A DNA stretch of 64,000 bases, from the NCBI RefSeq assembly GCF_007750855.1, contig NZ_CP036291.1, positions 6,484,905 to 6,548,904 on the forward strand. The letters run 5' to 3'. A program made the position numbers and the translations under genes. Below are positions 52,760 through 61,462 of this stretch, one piece after another; position 1 is the first letter of the stretch; each line of letters begins with the position of its first letter. This DNA comes from Pirellulimonas nuda (GTDB lineage: Bacteria > Planctomycetota > Planctomycetia > Pirellulales > Lacipirellulaceae). The notes beneath the pieces are model-generated. The model had not been told where the DNA came from. It saw nothing but the letters and a program-made list of their open reading frames with translations, and searched no databases.

Positions 52760-54013
52760 CTAGCCCAGGTCGATCACCGCGGCGGCCGCTTGGCCGTAGG
52801 AGTTGAAATTGACGGCCAAGAACGTGTCGAAGTCGGCGGGGATCGGCTCGGTCATCACGTTGACAGGGCAGGCTGGGTCGGGGGTTTCGTAGTTCAGGGT
52901 GGCGGGGATGCGCCCGTTCGCGGCGCCGATCAGCGTCACCGCCAGCTCGACCGCGCTCCCCGCGGCGTCGATGTTGCCCAGGAAGCTCTTGGGAGCGGTT
53001 ACCGGCACGTCGCCCAGCACGGAACGGATGGCGCGGGCTTCGCCGATGTCGTCCAATCGCGTGCTGACCCCGTGCGCCTTCACGAGCCCGATGTCGCTCG
53101 GCTTGGCGCCCGCCAACTCGAGCGCTCCGCCGATGGCCTGCTCCACTGCGCGTCCGGTCGGTTGACGGTTGTAGACTGCGCCCTCGCACCGGCTGGCGAC
53201 GCTCCGCACACGGGCCAGCGGCGCCCGACCGCGGCGGCGTGCGTGGCTGGCGCTCTCGAGCACCAGGATGGCGGCGCCCTCGCCGAAGACCTGCCCGGAG
53301 CGACCCGCGTCGAACGGACGGCAGATCTTGGCCGGATCGGCGTCGCTGCACGACGCGTTGAGCATGCCCCGCCAGGCAAGGTCGGCCAGGTGCAGCCGGC
53401 TGCTGCTGCCGCCGGTGATCATCACATCGGCCACGCCGCGGCGTATCGCGGCCGCGGCCTCGCCCAGCGCCAGCAGGCTAGAGACCTCGCCGCTGAGGAT
53501 GGTGTTGTTGGGCCCTCGGGCGTCGCGCCGGATGCCGATGTGGCAAGCAGACATGTTCGGCAGGTACTTCAGCATCCACAGAGGGAAGAACTCCCCCATC
53601 GCGTTCTTGCCCCAGCGATCGTACTCGAAGCCCTCGTCGCCGATCGTGGCTCGGTAGGGGGCCTCCATCTCGGCAAAGTCGCTGAACAGAAACCCGGCGC
53701 CGCAGACCACGCCCAGGCGCTCTGGCTCCACCGAACCGTCTTCGAGCCCCGCGTCGGCCCAGGCCTGCTCGGCAGCGGCGAACGCGAACTGGATCTCCTG
53801 AGCCATCACCTTCAGGCTCTTGCGCGGGGTGACGAACTGCTTCGCGTCGAACCCCTCGATCGTGCCGCCAAACGGCGCTGGCCATCCGGCGTCCGCTAGC
53901 GCAGGGGCGTGGCGGATGCCGGTGCGGCCCGCGCGCAGCGAGGCCCAGACCTCATCGCGGCCGACGCCGATGGGGGTTACGAGGCCCAGTCCGGTGATGA
54001 CAACATCTTCCAA
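52760..54013 (-). CDS. ketosynthase-like protein lacking the catalytic cysteine
   Basis: A 417-residue protein of FabF length and fold: VITGLGLVTPIGVGRDEVWASLRAGRTGI at the start, FGEGAAILVLESASHA, and VNFNSYGQAAAAVI at the end. By alignment with FabF the catalytic cysteine is Glu176 (GPNNTILSGEVSS, where FabF has ATACTSG), the first histidine is kept (His314, KAHGVSTRLDD), the lysine is kept (Lys342), and the second histidine is Asn347 (KSFLGNIDAAG). So it should not condense acyl chains. It may be a chain-length-factor-like partner or a decarboxylase. Start is TTG 54013. No intact ketosynthase or acyl carrier protein is adjacent. Confidence 0.85.
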   Translation of the reverse strand: MEDVVITGLGLVTPIGVGRDEVWASLRAGRTGIRHAPALADAGWPAPFGGTIEGFDAKQFVTPRKSLKVMAQEIQFAFAAAEQAWADAGLEDGSVEPERLGVVCGAGFLFSDFAEMEAPYRATIGDEGFEYDRWGKNAMGEFFPLWMLKYLPNMSACHIGIRRDARGPNNTILSGEVSSLLALGEAAAAIRRGVADVMITGGSSSRLHLADLAWRGMLNASCSDADPAKICRPFDAGRSGQVFGEGAAILVLESASHARRRGRAPLARVRSVASRCEGAVYNRQPTGRAVEQAIGGALELAGAKPSDIGLVKAHGVSTRLDDIGEARAIRSVLGDVPVTAPKSFLGNIDAAGSAVELAVTLIGAANGRIPATLNYETPDPACPVNVMTEPIPADFDTFLAVNFNSYGQAAAAVIDLG

Positions 54014-54254
54014 GTGCGTGCCGTCCGTTCGCGGCGAGTGAAACGGTAGGGGGACGAATAAATTAGTCTAGTTGTAGGGGCGGGGCGTCTCAACGAGGGC
54101 GCCGGCGATTGGGGACCCCCGGCCGCATGAGCCAGAGACAACCTTCCTGAACCCAGACGAAACGGCGGTGTTCCCACCTATCGACCACACGCGCCGCCGA
54201 CCATCGCCCCCCTGCCGGTTGCGCGGGTTGCAGGGCCGGCCGGTCTCCCAACGA
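54014..54254. other. gap between acyltransferase-like and ketosynthase-like genes
   Basis: 241 bases, both neighbours on the minus strand. It must contain the start region of the ketosynthase-like gene. No hexamers, hairpin or gene that I can support. Confidence 0.4.
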
Positions 54255-55388
54255 TCAAGCAAGCGGTTTGTCGTACACCCGGTACTTCTTGTATTTGAGG
54301 GCGCCCCCTTTCTCGAGTGATTTTCGCGACAAGTCGTTCGATTCCAGCACCCAGGAGAACTCTGCCTCGCGGATGCCGAACTTCAGCGAGGGGCCAAGCA
54401 TCGCGTAGGCCAGCGTCACCCCCACGCCCCAGCTCTGGTACTTGGGGATCACGTTGGTGCTCACCAGCCGGATCCGCTTGATCGCCCGCTTGTTGTACAG
54501 CAACCGGAGGAACCCGAACGGGTAGAGCCGACCGTCGATCTTCTTGATGCGTGTGTTGTAGTCAAGCAGCGCAAAGACCACCCCCACCGGCTCCCCTTCG
54601 ACCTCGGCCACGATCGCAAGCTCCGGCACGATCAGGTGCTTGAGTTCTGCGGCGAGGTGGTGGATCTCTGCCTTCGAGAGCGGCACGTGCCCCCAAGTCT
54701 GCGACATCGCTTCGTTGTAGATCCTGAGAAACATCTCCACTTCTTCACGGAAACGCGAGCGGTCCATGTCGCGGACGGTGACGCCGAAGCGTTCGCGGAT
54801 CTGCTGGTCGATCCGGATCACCTTGGTGTCCTTCTTCAGCTCTTGCAGCATGGCGACTTCGCCATAGAAGGCGAACAGGTCCTGCGCCTTGGCGAACCCG
54901 GACGCCTCGACCAGGGCGGGGTAGTAGGGGGGGTTATGGGTCATCATGAAGAACGGCGGCGTGTCGAAGCCGTCGATCAGCATGCTCCACTCGTAGTTGA
55001 GCGAGGGGTTGGCCGGCCCGCGAATCACGGTCATCTCACGCTCGGCGAGCCAGGCGCCGGCCGCGTCGAACAAGGCGCCCGAAACCGCCGGGTCGTCGAC
55101 CGACTCAAAAAAACCGAAGAAGCCGACCTTGTCCTTCTGAGTGCGGTTGTGGGCGTGGTTGATGATCGCCGAGATCCGGCCCACGGGCTTGCCGCCCCGC
55201 AGCGCAAGGAACTGCTGCGTCTGGGCGTCGTTGTAGAAGGGGTGTTCGCCGAAACCCGCCAGCAGCCGCTGATTAGCGCGCAGCGGCGGGACCCAGTTCG
55301 GATCGCCCGCGTTGATCTTCCAGGGGAGCGCCAGGAACTGTTTCTGCTGCTTAGAGCCGACGACCGGCACGACTTCTACCTGCGACAT
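54255..55388 (-). CDS. GNAT-fold N-acyltransferase-like protein
   Basis: A 377-residue protein: FLALPWKINAGDPNWVPPLRANQRLLAG, GRISAIINHAHN, VIRGPANPSLNYEWSMLIDGFDTPPFFMMTHNPPYY, and the end EFSWVLESNDLSRKSLEKGGALKYKKYRVYDKPL. This pattern belongs to a large uncharacterised bacterial family with two GNAT-like folds. The end motif (WVLE.N...R.....G....K.YRVY) is diagnostic. Acyl donor and acceptor are unknown; the neighbouring ketosynthase-like gene suggests lipid chemistry. ATG 55388; the upstream in-frame codons are repetitive. Confidence 0.8.
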   Translation of the reverse strand: MSQVEVVPVVGSKQQKQFLALPWKINAGDPNWVPPLRANQRLLAGFGEHPFYNDAQTQQFLALRGGKPVGRISAIINHAHNRTQKDKVGFFGFFESVDDPAVSGALFDAAGAWLAEREMTVIRGPANPSLNYEWSMLIDGFDTPPFFMMTHNPPYYPALVEASGFAKAQDLFAFYGEVAMLQELKKDTKVIRIDQQIRERFGVTVRDMDRSRFREEVEMFLRIYNEAMSQTWGHVPLSKAEIHHLAAELKHLIVPELAIVAEVEGEPVGVVFALLDYNTRIKKIDGRLYPFGFLRLLYNKRAIKRIRLVSTNVIPKYQSWGVGVTLAYAMLGPSLKFGIREAEFSWVLESNDLSRKSLEKGGALKYKKYRVYDKPLA

Positions 55389-55562
55389 CCGGCCCTCGGG
55401 GCAGCGGGAACGGGTGATGGGAATGACTGGCGGCCCAAGTCTTGCGACAGGACCTAGAAGGTGCGAGTGTAGTCGCTCGCCGCCCGGCGGTGGACCCTGC
55501 CCGGGAGAATAGGGGCCTTGAGGGGTAAAGAACTGCACCGATAGCGTGTACGAGTGGTGGCT

Positions 55563-56570
55563 ATGCAACAGGTTCTTGTTACCGGCGCCAGCGGGTTTAT
55601 TGGGCAGCGTCTTGTCGAAAGACTACGGTCAGATGGGCACGACGTGGCCTGCCTGGTCCGCCGGCGATCACGCACCCAGCGGCTAGAAGCACTGGGCGCC
55701 AGGCTGATTTCAGGGGACGTCACCCGGCCCGAATCGCTCCCGGCGGCGCTCGAGGGGGTCCAGCGGGTCATCCACCTAGCGGGGCTGACGCACGCCCGCA
55801 CGCTAGCGGACTTTCTAGCCGTGAACGAAGCGGGCGCCGGCGCCCTGGCCGAGGCCTGCGCCCGACAAGCCTCGCCGCCGGTACTGCTGATGGTCAGCTC
55901 GCTGGCGGCCGCCGGGCCGTCGCCCGAGGGGGCGGCCCATCGCGAGGCAGACCCCTGCCGGCCCGTTTCCCAGTACGGAAAAAGCAAGTTGGCCGGCGAG
56001 CAGGCGGTCCGCCGCTGGGCCGGTGAGACGCCGATCACGATCCTCCGCCCGCCGGTGGTTTTCGGGCCGGGGGATCGCGACGGGCTCACGTTGTTCCTGG
56101 CGGTACGCCGGTTCCCGATCCACTTGGTGCCCAATCTCAAGGGGCTGCCGCTTTCGTTGGTGTACGTCGACGACCTGGTCGACGCGATGGTCCGGGCCGT
56201 GGACCAAGGAGAACGCCTCACCGCGATGGACGGCTCCGCGGGGCAGGGGGTCTACTATGCCGCCGATCCGGCTGTTAGCTCGTACGCCGAGATGGGGCGG
56301 TTGGCCTCCGCGGCGCAGGGGCGGCGCGTGCTGGTGATCTGCCGGCGAAAGTACCCGTTCCTTATCCCTGCGCTAGCCGGCGACGCCGTGAGCTGGCTGA
56401 CGGGCAAGCCGACGCTGTTCAGCATGGACAAGCTACGCGAGGCGAGCGCCACGGGCTGGGTTTGCAGCAGCCAGAAAGCGGCCGAGCAGCTCGGCTTTGC
56501 GGCGCCTATTCCGCTTGTCGAGCGGTACCAGCAGACGGCCGAGTGGTACCGGGCCGAGGGTTGGATTTAG
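55563..56570 (+). CDS. NAD-dependent epimerase/dehydratase (extended SDR)
   Basis: A 335-residue protein with TGASGFIGQRL (TGxxGxxG), the active-site YGKSK (Tyr-x-x-x-Lys) in PVSQYGKSKLAGEQ, and ILRPPVVFGPGDRDGL. It matches the group acting on nucleotide sugars or isoprenoid-like substrates; substrate not assigned. Start at ATG 55563; GTG 55554 also possible. It diverges from the acyltransferase-like gene and overlaps the next gene convergently by 65 bases. Confidence 0.88.
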   Translation: MQQVLVTGASGFIGQRLVERLRSDGHDVACLVRRRSRTQRLEALGARLISGDVTRPESLPAALEGVQRVIHLAGLTHARTLADFLAVNEAGAGALAEACARQASPPVLLMVSSLAAAGPSPEGAAHREADPCRPVSQYGKSKLAGEQAVRRWAGETPITILRPPVVFGPGDRDGLTLFLAVRRFPIHLVPNLKGLPLSLVYVDDLVDAMVRAVDQGERLTAMDGSAGQGVYYAADPAVSSYAEMGRLASAAQGRRVLVICRRKYPFLIPALAGDAVSWLTGKPTLFSMDKLREASATGWVCSSQKAAEQLGFAAPIPLVERYQQTAEWYRAEGWI

Positions 56571-57633
56571 CCGGAGCGGGATGAATCGACTGGGGGTAGG
56601 CGATCAGCAGCTCGCGGAGCGTGGCCGGCAGCGGCTTCAGAAAGAAGGTCTGGTCGAAAGACTCGTCGATCTGCAGACGGTTGTCGTCGGCCGAATAGCG
56701 GCTGAGCCGGCCGACCGCGTCGCCGGCTTGTTCCGTGGAAATCGACACGCCAACGATCGAGTCCGCCGGCGTGAAGTCGAGCGTTCTCAGGTCAAGAGAC
56801 TTGATCCCCGGCGCCGAGTCCGTGCGGAAATAGACCACGCGTTCGCTCTGCGCGTAGACGATCTGCCACTTCGTAAAGTCGCCCTGGGCCACGCGGGCCA
56901 GCGTGTCGAATACGCCTTCGACACTCGGGGCGGCGCTGGACGCGTTGCAAGCGCGAACCGCGCCGGCGGCCGCGGCGAAACGAGCAAGCGAGCTCCGGTC
57001 CGAAGACGGACCCGCGTCGCGCCGCGCCGAGAGCCGGGCGGCCGCCTCGGCGTAGGGGGTGTTGCTGAGCGTTCTGGTCATCTCGGCGCCGGTGTGCACC
57101 ACACGGCGACCGTTCAGGAACTCGATCGCGGCGCAGCCGCCCTGCGCGTCGGCCACCAAATAGTGCACCTGCACCCCGCCGAAGCCGGACACACGCACCC
57201 GCCGATCGCTCTTGAGCACCTCGTCGACGGTGCTCGCGGTGTCGAGCTGGTACTGCACCCACTGGGCGGCCGTCACGGCGGGGCGGTCGTCGGGATTCGG
57301 GTACCGGGTCTCTGGCAGCCACATCACCGCCACCACCAGCCCGGCCTCGTTCATTCCGTCGCAGGGGAACTCGCGTCCGTACTGGTTGAAGGTCACGCTG
57401 CCATATCGGCTGACCCACTCCGCGGGGCGGTCGAACACAAAGGCGCGTTTAGCGAGCCCCCGCGGGTTGACCAGCACCGTGGCGGTTTCGATGTGCCAGT
57501 CGTAGTTGCGGCCAAAGAAGGCCGCGTCCCCGCAGTGGAGAGAAAACGTCGTGCACGCGGGCGCGGGTCGATCCGCCAGCGCCGAAACGAGCAGGACAAA
57601 CGGAGCGAGTACTAGCCCGCGTAAGGTATGCAT
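56506..57633 (-). CDS. exported linear-amide C-N hydrolase (Ntn hydrolase)
   Basis: A 375-residue protein: signal peptide MHTLRGLVLAPFVLLVSALA, then PAPACTTFSLHCGDAAFFGRNYDWH. Cys27 becomes the N-terminal nucleophile after cleavage, as in penicillin V acylase and bile-salt hydrolase-like enzymes (choloylglycine hydrolase family). FPCDGMNEAGLVVAVMWLPET and LSNTPYAEA are further marks. It should cut amide bonds of small molecules outside the cytoplasm, for example acyl-homoserine lactones or beta-lactams; substrate unknown. The C-terminal 20 residues are disordered and overlap the SDR gene. Confidence 0.88.
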   Translation of the reverse strand: MHTLRGLVLAPFVLLVSALADRPAPACTTFSLHCGDAAFFGRNYDWHIETATVLVNPRGLAKRAFVFDRPAEWVSRYGSVTFNQYGREFPCDGMNEAGLVVAVMWLPETRYPNPDDRPAVTAAQWVQYQLDTASTVDEVLKSDRRVRVSGFGGVQVHYLVADAQGGCAAIEFLNGRRVVHTGAEMTRTLSNTPYAEAAARLSARRDAGPSSDRSSLARFAAAAGAVRACNASSAAPSVEGVFDTLARVAQGDFTKWQIVYAQSERVVYFRTDSAPGIKSLDLRTLDFTPADSIVGVSISTEQAGDAVGRLSRYSADDNRLQIDESFDQTFFLKPLPATLRELLIAYPQSIHPAPAKSNPRPGTTRPSAGTARQAE

Positions 57634-57638
57634 GCTTG

Positions 57639-58055
57639 CTAGATATGCCACATGGGTGACAGGGTCGCCTTGTCCAGCAACGCCCCCAGCGAGGAGGACT
57701 CGAGGCATTCACGGTAGGCCTGCTCGGCCTCTCCCAGTTCGGCCTCGAGCAGCTCTGCCAGCGGCTGACCCGGGGCCGCCTCGCGCTTCGCCTCGCCATC
57801 GACCGCGACGATCACGTCCCACAACGAAATGTCGCCCCGGTCGCGGGCCAGCCGGTAGCCGCCGGCGGCGCCGCGGGTGCTGGCGACCAGACCGGCGCGT
57901 TTCAGCTCCGAGAGCACCTGAACCAGAAATCGTTCCGGCAACTGCTGGATGTCGGCCAGACGCCGGATGGTTGTGGGGCACTCCAGGGTAGCGTCCGCCG
58001 CGAGTTGGAGCATGGCTTGGCAAGCGTACTGGGCTTTCGCGGAGAGTCGCTGCAT
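57639..58055 (-). CDS. Rrf2-family regulator (CymR-like)
   Basis: A 138-residue protein: LSAKAQYACQAMLQLAADA, IRRLADIQQLPERFLVQVLSELKRAGLVASTRGAAGGYRLAR. Rrf2 sensors with an iron-sulfur cluster carry three cysteines near 92-106; here that stretch has none (Cys12, Cys26, Cys117 only), as in CymR, which controls cysteine synthesis. It follows the cysH-like gene by 43 bases on the same strand, which supports a role in sulfur assimilation. Confidence 0.85.
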   Translation of the reverse strand: MQRLSAKAQYACQAMLQLAADATLECPTTIRRLADIQQLPERFLVQVLSELKRAGLVASTRGAAGGYRLARDRGDISLWDVIVAVDGEAKREAAPGQPLAELLEAELGEAEQAYRECLESSSLGALLDKATLSPMWHI

Positions 58056-58098
58056 CGTCAGGGTAGTCTCGGGTTGGCGGCGTAAGCTAACGCTTATC

Positions 58099-58968
58099 CT
58101 AGATGCCGCTGCCGTCTGATTCCAATGAGTGCAACCCGCATTCCGTTTTGGACTTGCCGCTCCAGCGGCCGGCACGTTCGTCTGTCTCGTCCCCCTGCAC
58201 CGCACGCGTGCATGGCCAGCAACCGATGCTGGGATAGCCCTGGTCGTGCAGTGGGTTGTAGGGAACCCCTTCGGCGATGAGCCGCCTCCAAACGTCCTTC
58301 TTGGTGTAGTTGGAGAGCGGGCTGAGCTTTACCAAACCGAACTTCTTGTCCCAGCCCACCACCGGCTGAACTGCGCGGTCCGCGCTCTGGTCGCGGCGGA
58401 TGCCGCTCATCCAGGCCTGGAAGCCAACCACCGCTTTGCGGAGGACCTTCACCTTGCGATCGAAGCAGCACTGGTCGGGATTTGTCTTGTAGAGAGGCCC
58501 GCCGTGCAATTCCTCGTACTCGATGACCGTGTGCTCCGGTTGGAGCATGGCGACCTCGATGCCATACTTCGCGGCGATCCGGTCGCGGAGGTCGAGCGTC
58601 TGCTGGAACTGGTAGCCGGTATCGAGATTGAAGACGTGCGTCTGCGGGGCGACGCTGGCAAGGATCGACAAGATCAAGCAGCCCTCGGGCCCAAACGCCG
58701 TGGCCATCGTCAGCTTGTCTCCGAACCGCTCGGACCCCCACGCCACGATCTCCTCGGGCGTCGCCGCCTCCAACAACCGGCTGGCCTGGGCCAACTCTTC
58801 CATCAGCTCCGGCGTGGCGGCCAAGGCCCCTGGATTGGATTCTGGCCCGCCTGAGCCATTAGCGGACGGGCTGTTGCCGGGGATACTCGGCAGAGCGGGG
58901 GGCAAGGTCGGCTGCGTCATCGTTGGCATGGGTATTTCGGCAGAGAAACTAGTGAATTGTAGCTGCAT
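58099..58968 (-). CDS. cysH: adenylyl-sulfate reductase, assimilatory, [4Fe-4S] type
   Basis: A 289-residue protein. TMATAFGPEGCLILSI begins the PP-loop-like domain; Cys167-Cys168 (DQCCFDRKV) and Cys250/Cys253 (GCWPCTRAV) are the four cluster ligands that mark APS-using rather than PAPS-using enzymes. Cys277 (KTECGLH) is the catalytic residue. It reduces APS to sulfite using thioredoxin. The first 50 residues are an unusual Pro/Ser/Gly-rich extension; ATG 58929 would shorten it by 13. It is upstream of the Rrf2 gene. Confidence 0.92.
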   Translation of the reverse strand: MQLQFTSFSAEIPMPTMTQPTLPPALPSIPGNSPSANGSGGPESNPGALAATPELMEELAQASRLLEAATPEEIVAWGSERFGDKLTMATAFGPEGCLILSILASVAPQTHVFNLDTGYQFQQTLDLRDRIAAKYGIEVAMLQPEHTVIEYEELHGGPLYKTNPDQCCFDRKVKVLRKAVVGFQAWMSGIRRDQSADRAVQPVVGWDKKFGLVKLSPLSNYTKKDVWRRLIAEGVPYNPLHDQGYPSIGCWPCTRAVQGDETDERAGRWSGKSKTECGLHSLESDGSGI

Positions 58969-59207
58969 GACGCGGCCCGCTCGGCTAATCTTACCAATCT
59001 ACGTAAACATTAAAAGGATTCGGTCGTTCGGATTGATCGACTTTTGCGGCCCCCCTGCTTCAGTCCGATAGCTGAAAGCAATTGCGAACTGACGGATACA
59101 ACATACGCAAAACGTTGAGGCCCCTCAACTTAGGGCGACTTGACGATCGCTCCGCAGTTTCTCAGGCTGTAGGGCGTCCATTGTCCCCTTTTCTGAGCAG
59201 CTCGATC

Positions 59208-60707
59208 ATGGCAAGTCAGCGCGTCTATCTGGGAATCGACCTCGGCGCCTCGGGGGGTCGCGTGCTGGCCGGCAAGTACGACGGCGAGCGGCTGGCGCTC
59301 CGCGAGATCCACCGTTTCCCGAACGGACCGGTCCGGATCGGCAACCGGCTCCATTGGGATTTCCCCGGCTTGTGGCGCGAGGTGCAGGACGGGCTCCGGC
59401 TCGCGGCACAACGTTACGGCGACCGGATTGCTAGCGTCGGCGTCGATTCTTGGGGCGTCGATTACGGCCTGCTGAGCGCCGACGACGAGCTCCTCGGCAA
59501 CCCCTACCACTACCGCGACGGCCGCACCCGAGGGGGCTTGGAGCGGGCATTCGCCACCGTCTCTCGCGACGAGATCTTCGCAGCGACCGGCTTGCAGTTC
59601 ATGGAGCTCAACACCCTCTATCAACTGTTGGCCGCTCGTGATTCCGGCTCGCCGCTGCTTGCGTCGGCCCAGACGCTGCTGCTCATCCCCGACCTGATGC
59701 ACTGGCTGCTGTGCGGCGTCAAAGCCGTCGAAGCAACGAACGCCTCAACGACGCAACTTTTCGACCCGATTGAACGCGGGTGGTCGAGAGACCTAATCAG
59801 CCGTTTCGGGCTGCCAGACACGATGTTCGGTCGGATCGTCGAGGGGGGGACGCGGCTCGGTACGCTGCTCCCCTGGGTCGCCGAGCAAACCGGCCTGGAC
59901 CGGCTTCCGGTAATCGCACCCGGCACGCATGACACGGCCTCTGCTGTGGTTGCTGCGCCGGGAGAAACCACCGGTGATCCCGCGCCCAGTTGGTGCTACC
60001 TGAACTGTGGCACCTGGTCGCTGATGGGGGTTGAAGTCCCTCGGCCCATCATCAACGACCAAGTCGCCCAGTGGAACTTCACCAACGAGGCGGGCGTATT
60101 CGGCACGACCCGGCTGCTCAAAAACGTCACCGGCTTGTGGCTGGCGCAGGAGTGCCGAAGGGTATGGAACCAGTCCGGCGGCGACTACGGCTGGGACGAA
60201 TTGGCCCGGCTGGCGAGCGAGGCGCCCCCGCTGGTTTCGCTGGTCAACCCGGACGACCCCCGCTTCGGCGCCCCGACCGACATGCCGGCCGCGATCGCCG
60301 AGTTCTGCCGCGAGACCGGCCAACCGGCCCCCGCCTCGCCGGGGGCGACCATCCGCTGCGCGCTCGAGAGCATGGCGCTGCGCAGCTCGCAAGTGCTCGT
60401 GTGCCTTGAGCAACTCATCGGCCGGCGGATCGAAACGATCCAACTGATCGGCGGCGGCGTTCAGAACGAACTGCTATGTCAGCTCACCGCCGACGCCTGC
60501 GGACGCACCGTACTTGCCGGACCGGTCGAGGCGACCGCGCTGGGCAACATCATCGTCCAGGCGATCGCCATGGGCGACCTCGCGGGAGTGGCCGAGGGCC
60601 GGGCGCTGGTGCGAAGCAGCTTTGCGATGAAGCGGTATGAGCCGAGGGACGCAGAGCGTTGGCGTGAAGCCCGGGATCGGGCGCCCGCCGAGATGGGCAT
60701 TTCCTAG
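59208..60707 (+). CDS. rhaB: rhamnulokinase (FGGY kinase)
   Basis: A 499-residue protein: YLGIDLGASGGRVLAGKYDG (phosphate-1 region), VGVDSWGVDYGLLSADDELLGNPYHYRD, IAPGTHDTASAVVAAP, LNCGTWSLMGVE and IQLIGGGVQNELLCQLTADA. These are RhaB rather than glycerol- or xylulokinase patterns. It phosphorylates L-rhamnulose. No rhaA or rhaD is adjacent. ATG 59208 (MASQRVYLG) is chosen; the upstream frame is not conserved. Confidence 0.92.
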   Translation: MASQRVYLGIDLGASGGRVLAGKYDGERLALREIHRFPNGPVRIGNRLHWDFPGLWREVQDGLRLAAQRYGDRIASVGVDSWGVDYGLLSADDELLGNPYHYRDGRTRGGLERAFATVSRDEIFAATGLQFMELNTLYQLLAARDSGSPLLASAQTLLLIPDLMHWLLCGVKAVEATNASTTQLFDPIERGWSRDLISRFGLPDTMFGRIVEGGTRLGTLLPWVAEQTGLDRLPVIAPGTHDTASAVVAAPGETTGDPAPSWCYLNCGTWSLMGVEVPRPIINDQVAQWNFTNEAGVFGTTRLLKNVTGLWLAQECRRVWNQSGGDYGWDELARLASEAPPLVSLVNPDDPRFGAPTDMPAAIAEFCRETGQPAPASPGATIRCALESMALRSSQVLVCLEQLIGRRIETIQLIGGGVQNELLCQLTADACGRTVLAGPVEATALGNIIVQAIAMGDLAGVAEGRALVRSSFAMKRYEPRDAERWREARDRAPAEMGIS

Positions 60708-60800
60708 AATTCGGCGGTCGCTGCAAGACCCCCATGCCACCCGGTCGAACAGCTATACTATGGGGGGAAGAGGCCGGACAGATTCTACGGAGGCGTCGCT

Positions 60801-61055
60801 ATGCCAAGTATCCCAGAAACCCTCAGCGGCATCGTCCACGGGCGAGTGATTGAGCTCGACGCGGCATGCGCACTCCCAGACGGGCAAGCCGTGGTGGTGA
60901 CGGTGCGATCAGTAGGGCCTCCTCAAGAACCTCGCACGGGCGAAGGAATTCTCGCGTCCGCCGGCTCGTGGTCGGATGACCCCGACGGAGTTGACGAGTT
61001 CCTACGAATCACTCGGGAGGCGCGACGCAGGGATCGGCCGCCGATCGATCCGTGA
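60801..61055 (+). CDS. VapB-like antitoxin
   Basis: An 84-residue protein: SGIVHGRVIELDAACALPDGQAVVVTV (swapped-hairpin DNA-binding type) then SWSDDPDGVDEFLRITREARRRDRPPIDP, the tail that plugs a PIN toxin. GGAGG lies 7-11 bases before ATG 60801, and a TATACT -10-like box is at 60754-60759. The stop overlaps the toxin start by 4 bases. Confidence 0.85.
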   Translation: MPSIPETLSGIVHGRVIELDAACALPDGQAVVVTVRSVGPPQEPRTGEGILASAGSWSDDPDGVDEFLRITREARRRDRPPIDP

Positions 61056-61450
61056 GTTTCCTCCTCGACACCGATACCTGCTCTCACCACGTCAAGACCG
61101 GCGGTCACCTGTCTGGCCGAATTTTTCAGCATGCAGGTCGCTTAAAGATCTCCGTGCTGACGGTCGGGGAGTTACTAACTTGGGCTCGTCGACAACAGGC
61201 GCCTAAGCGGCGGATGGAGGGCCTGACGGAACTCTTCCGGGAATTGGAAACCGTCCTCGTCGACACAAACGTAGCCGAAGTTTTCGGCGACCTGCGAGCT
61301 CGCCAATTCGACGCAGGACGCCTAACGCCACTGACGGACCTATGGATAGCGTCGACGGCCATCGCGCACGACCTAACGCTCGTCACGCACAACACGAAAG
61401 ACTTCGAAGGGATACCGGGGCTGTCGCTCGCCGATTGGCTGACTCCCTAG
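61052..61450 (+). CDS. vapC: PIN-domain toxin, VapC type
   Basis: A 132-residue PIN ribonuclease: Asp6 (FLLDTDTCSHH), Glu40 (TVGELLTWA), Asp96 (LTDLWIASTA) and the end VTHNTKDFEGIPGL. GTG start at 61052 overlaps the antitoxin stop (GTGA), so translation is coupled. It should cleave tRNA or rRNA when free of its antitoxin. Confidence 0.9.
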   Translation: MSFLLDTDTCSHHVKTGGHLSGRIFQHAGRLKISVLTVGELLTWARRQQAPKRRMEGLTELFRELETVLVDTNVAEVFGDLRARQFDAGRLTPLTDLWIASTAIAHDLTLVTHNTKDFEGIPGLSLADWLTP

Positions 61451-61462
61451 GCTTGCGGCGCC

